From positions 1-31,857 of the forward strand of contig JADGJA010000189.1 of the NCBI GenBank assembly GCA_027596035.1: a DNA stretch of 31,857 nucleotides, in the 5' to 3' direction. Shown here piece by piece: positions 9,391 to 19,075 of the stretch. Below the pieces are notes generated by a model. That model was not told the origin of the DNA, searched no databases, and saw only the letters and a program-made list of their open reading frames with translations. This DNA is from Thoreauomyces humboldtii. Its lineage: Eukaryota > Chytridiomycota > Chytridiomycetes > Spizellomycetales > Powellomycetaceae. The position numbers and the translations under genes are program-made. Numbering within the stretch: position 1 is the first letter of the stretch; each line of letters opens with the position of its first letter.

Positions 9391-10315
9391 TCAACAGCTT
9401 CCGTCTCCTCCGACAGGAACTGTCCGGGAAGAGTCTCTCCTCCAATCATGGCCCTGCTGATGAGCGGCACTAGTGTACACGCTCTGCCTGAGGTCCGCCA
9501 CGAGGGTGCAGAGGTATCCGACAAATATGAGAGCCACGACCCACTCGCACACGGCAGCCCCGCTGTGTGCAGCGTTGCACTTCGTAGCATCCGGTGTCCC
9601 CCGCCAATTGGTGCGGCCTCGGCAAACTGCCATCAAGGAGCCCATCAGGATCACAGTGACTGAAGAGGGAAGGCATGAGTGGGAGTGAACGTCATGAGTG
9701 GAATGACGGGAAGGGAGTGATACTCACAGACGGCGAAACCGAGAAGGATGCACTTTGCAAGGAAACTCCTTGTCAGGTTGCTCTTTCCACGGTCATGCCT
9801 CAAGCTCCTGAACTCTGCCGTCGTGAAGATTGCGCTGATGGCAAGTCCGACGATAAAAACTCCCGTAAGGGTCCAGTGAACGACCGCGTGGTTGAATGCA
9901 TCAAAGACGGAGAGTCCGACCAGGGCGACGCAGGCGATGAGACCAAAAATGATGGATGCGATGCTATAGATAAGCTCTCGCGTGCGTCGGTGTTCGGCAA
10001 GACGGTGGCCTCGTCGAAGGAGCAGATCGGCCACGAGCGAGGAGAGGAAGAAGAATGAGGTGAGGGAGCAGCCGCATATGAAGACTGTTTTATAGTTTGC
10101 TCCGACGTCCGATATGTACACTGTGGTGAAGAGGAACAATGAGCTTGGCTCGAAAGTAGAACGCAGGGATATAGCTGCTCACCAATGTTCGCCTCGTCAC
10201 GTTTGTAGACTGGCGCGGACTGCGATCCCCAGAGCGCAAGAAGGACCAGAATTGTTGCGAACCAAAAGAGAGCGGCGAGTGCGGGAAGCCATGCCCAACC
10301 GAGAAAGCGGGACAT
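9391..10315 (-). CDS. FRAG1/DRAM/SFK1-family multi-pass membrane protein, 264 aa
   Basis: Three exons are modelled on the minus strand: 10315-10183, 10120-9728 and 9659-9391. The introns are 62 and 68 nt (gtgagc...cacag and gtgagt...ttcag) and the joined frame gives 264 aa. The N-terminal helix (about residues 7-28) is followed by a short luminal loop and the family hallmark YISDVGAN (about 46-53), which matches the conserved YISD-x-GA of FRAG1, DRAM and yeast Sfk1. Further hydrophobic helices lie near residues 60-80, 95-125, 130-150, 165-185 and 205-225, so about six are expected. Known members act in GPI-lipid remodelling, autophagy or phosphoinositide/plasma-membrane organisation; which applies here cannot be decided. 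The tail is hydrophilic. Confidence 0.82.
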
Positions 10316-11039
10316 TTGTCGCGGGGAGAGGAGGAGGCGAGAGACAGCTGCGAGGGTAGAGCAAGCGTGGGAAGGAAAGGCCCGGGTGAGGGAAAAGCAA
10401 GGCCTCGACGAGATAAAGGCAACGTGTTCTGCGCGTAATGGGGTGCCGAGGAGGCGAGCCCGGCGGAAACTGGGGAAAGCCCGAGGGAAGGAAGAAATTC
10501 TACGTTCGTCACTCTGAAGATCGCGCCCGACGTCATAGAAATCTTAATTGAAACTTTTTTCTCCCCACGGCTGTTCCTCGGTAAGGCGCGGAGCACCAGG
10601 CATACCCAGTGCCCCGAGACGAAGCCTCGGTACGATGAAGCTAGCCCGCAGAAATATGAACCTTGTTGCCCGACATAGCAGCCTTGTCAAATCAGTGGAG
10701 TATGCTGCGGTGCGGCCGACGTCCTTCCGGCAGAGAGGCGAGGGAGCCCGACGCGGAGACTTCTGAAGACCATTCTTGCCGGAGTTAGAAGGGTTGGACG
10801 ATCTTGGATTCAAGAAGCAGCCGTTCGCGGTGGCTTACAGGTGTGACTCATAATCGACCTTGCACCTTTTCTGCCTGCTTTCTTGGATGCAGCGAGGCTT
10901 GTTGCGTCGGAATCGTCAAAGAGAAAGATGTATAGTATTAGATTCGGTTTTATGTCTTCTATGCTACGACTTCTGGGTCCATCTGCATGGTGCTGCTCCA
11001 ACCTAGCCTAAAACTCTGCTTGGGTCTACGACAACTCGT
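10316..11039. other. Intergenic, promoter of FRAG1-like gene and 3' flank of F-box/LRR gene
   Basis: This is 724 bp. ORFs here are under 90 codons apart from the upstream extension of an out-of-frame shadow ORF. No recognised protein, RNA or repeat was seen. Confidence 0.4.
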
Positions 11040-12068
11040 TCAAGGTTCCGATGGGCCTGGGATAGCCTCATTCTCATCGACGTCCTGTTCGTCGTCGTCA
11101 TCCGTAAAGACCATTTCGTGCATCTCCTCGAGCACCTCGATGTCCGTAGCCGTGGCCTGCAGATCCTCCAACTCGTCCAGCTCATCGTAGATGTCGTCGT
11201 ACTCCTCGTCCCACTCGGCCGTGCCCCTGGGTAGACTGTTGGTGACGATCTCCAGGGTGTCGGGTTTCCCCGCCACAATCTCCTCCCTGTCGAGCAGGTT
11301 GTAGCACGACGAGACGTCCAGGAAGACGAGGTCAGGGGCGCGGGAGATGATGGCTCGAACGGAATCGTCGGCGACCCGGGTACCGCTTAGGTTTAAAGTC
11401 TCGAGGAAGGAGCGGGCGAACGTCAAGGGTTGTAATCCGGCGTCGCTGATGCGAGGGATGCATGTGAGTTCCAGGTTCCTGAGTCGTCGACACCGTCCGA
11501 GGAGGTAGAACAGACCAGAGTCCGTGATGCGTGCGCAGAAGGCGATGGAGAGGGATGAGATGTTGGGGAGGCTGTTTGCGATGGAGTAGAGGGACTTGTC
11601 GTGAATGGAGCGGCAGCCTTCGAGATCGAGAGATTCCCTGGACAAGGAAAAGCTTTAGTCATGACATCCTGAGGAATGAAAAAAAAGGGACCATTCGTCT
11701 TTGTGTGCTTACAAGTTCGGACACGCCTCCGCCAGCGCATCGACCATCAGGTCTGTGACGAACTGCCAGTGTCCCGGCGTGGAAACCATGTTGATCTCCT
11801 TCACGATCCTCCCCAGCTGCTTGTTGCCGGCCACGACCTTGATGAAGAGCTGGCACTGCTGCTCCGACGTGAACTCTGGGGCCGAGTAGATGCTTGGCGT
11901 TGCGAGGGTGTGGAAGAACCTGCAGGTCTGGGCTGCCCGAGAGCGAGCCTGCTGGGAGGTGAGCTTTGAGAAGATGATGACCAGGAGTTCGAGAGGGAAG
12001 GTGCTGATGCTGGGTCGGAGTTTCTGCAGAGCTCTGGAGGAGGGGGTGCTGGAAGGCTTGGTGGACAT
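11040..12068 (-). CDS. F-box/LRR protein (AMN1/FBXL type), 317 aa
   Basis: Two exons are modelled: 12068-11713 and 11637-11040. The intron is 75 nt (gtaagc...tccag), and joining at a split Leu codon restores the frame. Residues about 20-60 form an F-box (ISTFPLELLVIIFSKLTSQQ..., then SRAAQTCRFFHTLA), the Skp1-binding module of SCF ubiquitin ligases. Residues about 105-230 hold cysteine-type leucine-rich repeats (SLDLEGCRSIHDKSL, SLSIAFCARITDSGL, NLELTCIPRISDAGL, TLNLSGTRVADDSV, FLDVSSCYNL), the substrate-binding part. The last ~70 residues are strongly acidic (runs of Asp/Glu), an unusual tail. It diverges from TOP2 across 611 bp. The target is unknown; AMN1-like mitotic-exit roles are only a family analogy. 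Confidence 0.86.
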
Positions 12069-12679
12069 TTCAAAGACTTTTTTTCTGTGTTTCGATGAGG
12101 TTGCCGATGTATGTAACTTGGACTGAGCTTGGGAAGACAGAGGAAACGGAAAGGGGTTCGCTGTTGGGTGAAAGTGGGAGTGCGAGAGCTGAAGCAGTGA
12201 AAGAGCGAGAGAGCGAGGAACGAACGAACGAGAGAAACTGGAGGGAGGGGGAAGGGCAGGCTGTGTGGCGCAGTCCTTGCTGAATGTGAAGCGTTCGACA
12301 GGTCAGGGATCTGTCCGAGTTGGTCGGACCCTGTCACCTCTCCCTGTCGCTTTCCTCAACCTCAAATCGGCCACAGCTCTCTCCTCCAACGTGAACGAAA
12401 CAGCGAAGAGCACCTCCAGTCCCCAACGGATTCGCTTCACGTCGTCCAATCAGTCAGTCACTCGCGGTCGCTTGGGATTGTCAAGAGGAAGTTACTCAAT
12501 CGTTCAGTCGGAACTCAGAAAGAGCGGTTGTGTACTTCGGAATAGGGGCTTGTCCTCCAAACAGGTTGGATAGTTCAACCCGCTAGGCGTGGGAATCGAG
12601 TCAATGTCTGATCCCTTTTCATCCACAGTCAGGAGACAGGCTGGAGTCGGACTCTTCGCACAGTCAGGATATCAAAACA
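12069..12679. promoter_or_regulatory. Shared divergent promoter region of F-box/LRR gene and TOP2
   Basis: This is 611 bp between two start codons facing apart. A CCAAT box lies at 12446-12450 in GTCCAATCAG context, and CT-rich tracts lie near each start. No TATA box was recognised. Coregulation of the two genes is possible but not shown. Confidence 0.5.
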
Positions 12680-15600
12680 ATGACCACAACGAAAAAGTCC
12701 GAGGAGACGAAGCAGTCGACTCTCGCTTTCGGCCTTGCCTCCAATGGAGGCTCGACGTTGCAAAGTCCGGCATCGCAGAAGGTTCCACCCGCAAAAAAGG
12801 ATCCGCCGACGACGTCTGTCAAGGGCAAAATAAAGGTCGAGGTATGGAGAACACGGGTGTTGCTGGGTTGTTCATAAAGTGGTACAGTGTCCTTAGCAAA
12901 CCACCTTCTCCAGGAAATATATCAGAGAAAGACACAGCTGGAGCACATCCTTCTCAGACCCGACACGTACATCGGCAGCATAGAGCACACCGCCATGTCC
13001 ATGTGGGTCATCGAGGACGAGAAGATGGTGCATCGGGAAGTGAAATATGTGCCCGGCCTGTACAAGATCTTTGACGAGATCCTCGTCAATGCAGGTTAGA
13101 CCTGCGCGTTCTACTCATTATCGGCGCTAGCGACTAAAGAGCGCGCTGGCTTTTATTTCTGCCATTTTCTTAGCTGACAACAAGGTGCGAGCGAGTGTCT
13201 TGGTTCGTAGCCATCTATCGGGCTGTACCTAAGTTCCCTGGCCGCACAGATCAGGGACCCGTCCATGGATTCCATCAAGGTCACCATCAACAAGGAAAAG
13301 AACCTCATCTCCATAATGAACAACGGTCGCGGCGTTCCCGTCGAAATGCACGAGGAGGAAGGCATGTACGTTCCGGAGATGATCTTTGGACACCTCCTCA
13401 CGTCGTCCAACTTCGACGACGACGACAAGAAGGTCACGGGAGGGCGAAACGGGTTCGGAGCCAAGCTTTGCAACATCTTCAGCACCGAGTTTATCGTCGA
13501 AACATCCGACAATGAGTCCGGAAATAAGTTCAAGCAGGTACCTATCTGATCTGGATTGAAAAACGATACTCGTATGATTCCGACGAAGGTTCTCATTTTC
13601 TGGTTCTCTGCAGGTCTTCAATGATAATATGAGCAAGCGCGGGAAACCAAAGATCACAAACGCTGCAAAGCAGGACTTTACAAGGATCACTTTCCAACCC
13701 GACCTGTCGAGATTTGGAATGACCGAGTTGGACAATGACATCGTGGCGCTCCTGACGAAGCGAGTGTACGACATGGCTGGAGTCGTCAAAAACGTTAAGG
13801 TCTATCTGAACGACGAGCGTATCAAGATCAAAAACTTCAAAGAATATGTCAAGCTCTATTTGGACAGCGTTTTCGGGAAGTCGGACACGAAAACGACTAT
13901 TCTCTGCGATGTTCCGGATCCACGATGGGAGATCTGCTTTGCTTTGAGCGAGGGTCAATTCCAGCAGGTACCAGTAATGCCATGCTCGTGGCTCATCATA
14001 GAGATCGAACTTGTGGCTTACGTGACCCTTCTGCGCCCTAAAGGTCAGCTTCGTCAATAGCATCTGCACATCCAAAGGCGGCACCCACGTCAACATGATC
14101 GCCGACCAGATCATTACTCGGGCTAACGAAGTCGTCAAGAAAAAGAACAAAGGTGTCGCTGTCAAACCGCATCAGGTCAAAAATCATATCTGGCTCTTCA
14201 TCAACTGTTTGATCGAGAACCCGAGCTTTGACTCTCAAACAAAGGAGAACATGACACTAAAGGCGGGAAAGTTTGGCTCCAAGTGCATTCTTTCCGACGC
14301 CTGGTTGACGAAAGGTCAGTGCCGACGTACTTCTTGACAGGCTTTCGTAAAGTTTCTGATCTCGCTTCGCTGAAACAGTGATGAAAACCGGAGTCATCGA
14401 AAACATCCTGGCATTCGCTCAAATGAAGCAAGCTTCCCAGCTTAAGCAGACGGACGGAACGAAGCGCGCCCGACTTTCCGGAATCGCGAAGCTTGACGAC
14501 GCCAATAACGCTGGGACGCGGAACGGACAAAAATGCACGCTGATCCTTACTGAGGGGGATTCAGCGAAAGCTTTGGCCATCAGTGGTCTGAGCGTTGTAG
14601 GACGAGACAACTTTGGAGTATTTCCGCTTCGAGGAAAAGTTCTCAATGTCCGGGAAGCGAGCCATAAGCAGATCATGGACAATGCGGAGATCAATGCCAT
14701 CAAGCAGATCCTGGGTCTGAAGACGGGCAAGGAGTACTTGTCTACCGACAGTCTTAGATATGGCCATGTCATGATTATGACGGACCAGGATCACGATGGT
14801 TCTCACATCAAGGGCTTGATTGTCAACATCTTCGATCACTTCTGGCCGAGTTTGCTCAGGACGTCCGGCTTCTTGCTGCAGTTCGTGACGCCAATTGTCA
14901 AGGTCACCAAAGGGACTCGAGAAGTCAACTTCTACAACATCCCAGAGTATGAGTTCTGGAAGGAGGGCCACGGAGACGGCAAAGGCTGGGTCATCAAGTA
15001 CTACAAGGGACTGGGAACGAGCACTGCAGCGGACGCCAAAAAGTACTTTTCTCGTATGGACGACCATCTCAAGCCGTTCGCTCGGTCGCAGGACGTGGAC
15101 CGCGAGCATCTTGAGCTTGCATTTGCCAAAAACAAGGCGGATGATCGCAAGGATTGGCTGGCCAATCTCGCAGCCGGAACCTTCATGGACCCAAATATTC
15201 ACGAAGTCCCCATCACTGATTTTGTCAACAAGGAGCTCATTCTCTTCTCCTACGCTGACAATGTGCGTTCTATCCCTTCCGTGGTTGACGGCCTCAAACC
15301 GGGGCAGAGAAAGATCTTGTTCGCATGCTTCAAACGGAACCTGACGAAAACCGAGATCAAGGTCGCGCAGCTCGCGGGTTATGTCTCTGAGCACTCCGCG
15401 TACCACCACGGAGAGACCTCTCTCCAATCCACCATCGTCGGCCTCGCGCAGGACTTTTGCGGGAGCAACAACGTCAACCTTTTGGAACCACGAGGACAGT
15501 TCGGTACCCGACTCCAAGGTGGAAAAGATTCCGCACATGCTCGTTACATTTTCACGAGACTCTCTCCCATCGCGAGGATGACGTTCAATCCCGCTGATGA

Positions 15601-17942
15601 TAAACTCCTGACTTACCTTAACGAGGAGAACATGAGCATAGAGCCGGAATGGTACATGCCAATCCTACCGCTCGCGCTGGTCAACGGAGCCGAGGGCATC
15701 GGAACGGGGTGGAGCACCTCGGTTCCAAATTACAATCCCCGTGATATAATCGCCAACCTGCATCAGAGGTTGAACGGGGAACCATTCTTCCCAATGCATC
15801 CCTGGTATCGCGGGTTCAAGGGCGCCATCGAGCGGGAAACGAAACGGTACAAGATCAGCGGCATATGGAGGAAGATCGACGATCTCACTCTCGAGATCAC
15901 GGAGCTCCCACTCGGATCTTGGACCCAGACTTACAAGGAGTTTTTGGAGGGACTGCTGATTGGCAGCGAGACAGTCGAACCTTCTATCAAAGTGAGCCTG
16001 CGGGAGAACGCTTTCCGCTGATGTCTTCTACGCTGACCGAGGTATCCCGTGCAACAGGATTACAAAGAGTATCACACGGATACGGCCGTGCATTTTGTCA
16101 TCGACTTTACCGCCACACAGATGGAGAGGGCTGAGAAAGAAGGCCTTGAGAAGAAGTTTAAGCTTACAAACACCAAATCAATGACAAACCTCGTGCTGTT
16201 TGACTCTTCCGGGAAGCTCAAGAAGTACGAATCGGTCGAGGAGATCATGGAAGAGTTCTACGCGTTACGATTGGTTTACTATCAAAAGCGCAAGGTATGT
16301 GGTCTGATCTCTGTGCATGTTAGACCTGAATGCCTTGGCTTCCGACTTATCCCGACTTCTGTAGGACTGGTTGGCTGGTAAGCTCGAACGCGAGCTCCTC
16401 CGTCTCGAGAACCAGGTCCGCTTCGTTCTCGAAGTGATCGACGGGACCCTCGTCGTTCACAACCGCAAGCGCGTCGACATTGTCAAGCAGCTCAGAAGTC
16501 GAAAATTCTCACCGATCGCGAAAAACGTGCCCGACGACGGTCCGAACCCCGTGCTCAACACCACGCTCGCTCCACCCGCCGCTGGCGCCGTTGTCGTGGA
16601 AGCGGTCGACGGAAACGCCTCGGAAGCGGACGACGAAGACGGGCGCGAGGACACAGGCGTACATGGATACGACTACCTTCTCTCGATGCCCATCTGGAAC
16701 CTCACGATGGAGAAGGTTGCTAAGATGACGGGGGATAGGGACGCCAAGCAGCAGGAGTTGAAAGATCTTCTGGCTACCCTTCCCGCTGATCTGTGGAGAA
16801 GAGACTTGGACGCCTTCTTGGCTCAGTGGGAGGAACTCGAGGCGGCGATACAGCTGCAAGCGAGCAAGAACACCACCACAAAGGGCAAGAAGGCAAAAAC
16901 CATCAATCCCCTCTCCGGCAGGAAACGGAAGCTGCTGTTTCGGAAGGTTGGCGGTGGGGACGAGGACGATGCGGACGATGGAGACTACATGGGTGGTGGA
17001 GTCAGGAAGCTGGCGAAGACGGCGGCGGGACCTTCGTCGGTCCCGCGTCCTTCCCGAGTCGTCAAGCAGGAGGTACCCATTGTGACGGTGAAACAGGCAC
17101 CTCTTAGCTTCGAAGGAGCTGCAAGAGCGGAGCATATCAACGGCACGACTAGCGCCACCCCAACGACGGCATCTTCCACCGTCAAGAAAACCACTACTCC
17201 AGTTTCTCGACCTGTCAAAATGTCCACGAAGGTCTCATCACCAGCTGTAGCCGCTTCCGTGTCAGATCCAGACCCCTGGGCGTTCGACGTCGACGCTATC
17301 ATATCCAGAACGTCGACGCGATCACCCGCTGCCGCAGCACCCGCATTCAAGAAGCAGCAACGCACGTTGAAGGACATGTTCCCACGAGCCACGGAAACGC
17401 GAAAACGAGATCTAACAGTGGAACCACCAGACGACGTTGACGACGTCGCGGTGGTCGCTCCGACAAAGAAGCTGAAGACGCCCGACAAGGCCGTACCGAG
17501 GAAACCCGTCACACCCGCCGTCGTCCCGGACGCTAGAACGGTCAGAGCACGGAAAACATCCAGGCCGATCGTGCTAGACACGGATGATGATGATGACGAT
17601 GACGATGAATTCGCGTCGGGTCTTGCAGTCCCGAAGCGACGTTCGACGACCCCTCGTACACGGAAACCCTTATCGTTCGACAGCGACAGTGCGGACGGCG
17701 ACGTGTCTCCCCCACAACGTCGTCCAAGGTCGACTGCCGCGAGGATACGAGTGGAGGAGGAGGATGAGGATCACTCGGTCGCCGATCTGGGATTGGGGGA
17801 TGAGGATGAGGATGGGGACGAGGATGAGGTCGTGTTGGAAGCGTCACCACCTCGGGCTGGACGAGCCCCGTCACGGGCTGGAAGGAGGCCCGAATCGACG
17901 AGGAAGAAGATCGAGAGTGAGAGTGACGAGTGGGAGCCTTGA
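12680..17942 (+). CDS. TOP2: DNA topoisomerase II, 1564 aa
   Basis: This type IIA enzyme passes one DNA duplex through another in replication, transcription and chromosome segregation. Nine exons are modelled: 12680-12841, 12914-13094, 13174-13184, 13250-13537, 13614-13967, 14044-14314, 14379-15991, 16058-16294 and 16365-17942. All junctions are GT-AG and keep frame. Landmarks in order are RPDTYIGS and NAADNK (ATPase, Asn113-Lys118), NNGRG (about 142-146), GGRNGFGAKL (about 182-191), the QTK loop (397-399), TOPRIM EGDSA (from 481) and DQDHD (558-562), and the catalytic Tyr812 in ARYIFT. The last ~380 residues are a low-complexity charged tail with Asp/Glu runs and Ser/Thr/Pro, as in other eukaryotic TOP2 tails, which carry nuclear-localisation and phosphorylation sites. 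Two PIP-box-like motifs, QSTLAF (from 12) and QRTLKDMF (1371-1378), are present. The third exon is only 11 nt. The 3' end is duplicated in inverted orientation at 5389-7187. Confidence 0.97.
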
Positions 17943-18094
17943 AGTCGCAGTGGGAGGTAGGGGTTAGGAGAGCGTCTGCGTGTCTCTTCCTTCCTTGAGG
18001 GTGGAACCCTGGTGTCGGTATTGCGCTCGTAGGTTTTGTTTTACGGTAATGAAATTTGCGGTGATGAAATTCTTCGAATCTTATTTGGGTATAT
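16301..18094 (+). repeat. Right arm of 1.8-kb inverted repeat (TOP2 3' end)
   Basis: It begins about 6 nt downstream of the last intron's donor site and runs through the last exon and about 150 nt of 3' flank. It ends at gggtatat, after which an AT-rich sequence unlike the other copy begins. Confidence 0.92.
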
Positions 18095-18176
18095 GGTAAC
18101 GTTGATATCTTGTCTCTTTTAATTAAAATATAGATTCCATTATTTAATAGTTTCTAATATTATTACCTATACAGGA
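18095..18176. other. AT-rich patch
   Basis: About 80 bp (rich in TTAAT, AAATATAG, TTATTTAA) are far more AT-rich than the rest of the window. The patch sits exactly between the repeat-arm breakpoint and the ankyrin-like remnant, so it probably entered or decayed separately. Confidence 0.6.
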
Positions 18177-18189
18177 AGCTAGTCGGCGT

Positions 18190-18345
18190 GGACATGTTGG
18201 TTTGCTCCAGTGGTGGCATAAGCAGAGCTCGCAAGACCGCGGCCTCAAATTGCGCTGGCGTAAGTGCGAACGGTCACGTCGCCGTCCTCCAGTGGTGGAA
18301 GGAGCAGACAGCGGCCTCAATTTCGATGCCGCTTACGGAAAACAA
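18190..18345 (+). pseudogene. Decayed ankyrin-repeat fragment
   Basis: One frame (18263-18307) reads SANGHVAVLQWWKEQ, matching the ankyrin consensus A-x-x-x-G-H-x-x-V-L-x-x-L in the LQWW variant seen in repeat-rich fungal and protist proteins. About 82 nt upstream (18205 on) another frame reads LQWWHKQ, followed by GLKLRW. The two nucleotide blocks (ctccagtggtgg ... gcggcctcaa) are recognisable diverged tandem repeats. Frames differ and stops intervene, so this is a remnant of a multi-repeat gene. No start, end or other domains are seen. Confidence 0.55.
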
Positions 18346-18564
18346 GATGCCGCCCTGACCATTTTTATTATGGGGGCCACCCTTGTTCTCACCCTCATCG
18401 CTACAATGTCCTTGCCGTGTCAGTGATCGATCTTTTATTCCCGAATGAGGGTGAGAACAAGGACACGGCAAGGACATTGCCTGTAGCGATGAGGGTGAGA
18501 ACAAGGGTGCCCCCCATAATAAAAATGGTCAGGGCGGCATCTTGTTTTCCGTAAGCGGCATCGA
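18323..18564. repeat. Near-perfect 100-bp inverted repeat
   Basis: The left arm 18323-18421 and right arm 18462-18564 are reverse complements except for a 3-nt insertion and about one mismatch, around a 40-nt centre. A unit containing atgagggtgagaacaagg occurs twice near the centre (about 18446 and 18489) and once inverted in the left arm. This can form a long hairpin. It may be a foldback element or the result of a palindromic repair event; no terminal signature of a known transposon was recognised. Confidence 0.88.
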
Positions 18565-19075
18565 CACGCGCGGAGCCCAAGCACCAGACGACTACAGACG
18601 ACTACAGCGTTGACGCCGGACCGGCCTAGTAGTATTCAATGAACAATTTTGGGCTCCTTCCTCACAGCGGTTCTCTTCCCCATCGGTTGTTTCGCGTACC
18701 AGCATCGGAGCCTATCCTCGACCGGGTCCATCTACTTGCAAGTGGCTTTCGTGAGTAGTGTGGGCTGCAGGCAATCAAGGTCTTAGGTACTTGTATCTTC
18801 GTGTCGGAGCATGGACTTTCTTGCCCCTCCCCGGGTACTATTGCAGAACTCTTGTCCTCGTCTTCTGTACCTGCGCAACCCTTGAGCGTGGGGGTTGCCG
18901 CTTTTTGGAATCTGCGGTTCTGCGGCTTCTGCGGTCCCCATTCAAACAAGCTGTCGAATGACAACGCATCGTCCGTCGTCCGTCGTCGAAGGTTCCCACG
19001 CTGAGCATTTATCTATTCACCCCGTTTACAGCATCCTCGCCATCCACCGGAACTGCAGCAAAAACTACCCAGGCG
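18565..19075. other. Intergenic, upstream region of GUP1
   Basis: About 510 bp. A short direct repeat (gacgactaca twice, about 18588-18608) follows the palindrome. No coding region was supported. Confidence 0.4.

Noticed and set aside
10090..10596. 168-codon minus-strand ORF over the FRAG1-like first exon
   Set aside because: It is out of frame with the family motifs and runs through the 5' flank; no domain.
13095..13249. Single intron in TOP2 replacing the microexon model
   Set aside because: It would delete the conserved ADNK residues and break the frame.
14561..15538. 325-codon ORF antisense to TOP2
   Set aside because: It lies opposite the conserved TOPRIM and cleavage domain of TOP2 and has no recognisable domain; it is a codon-bias shadow.
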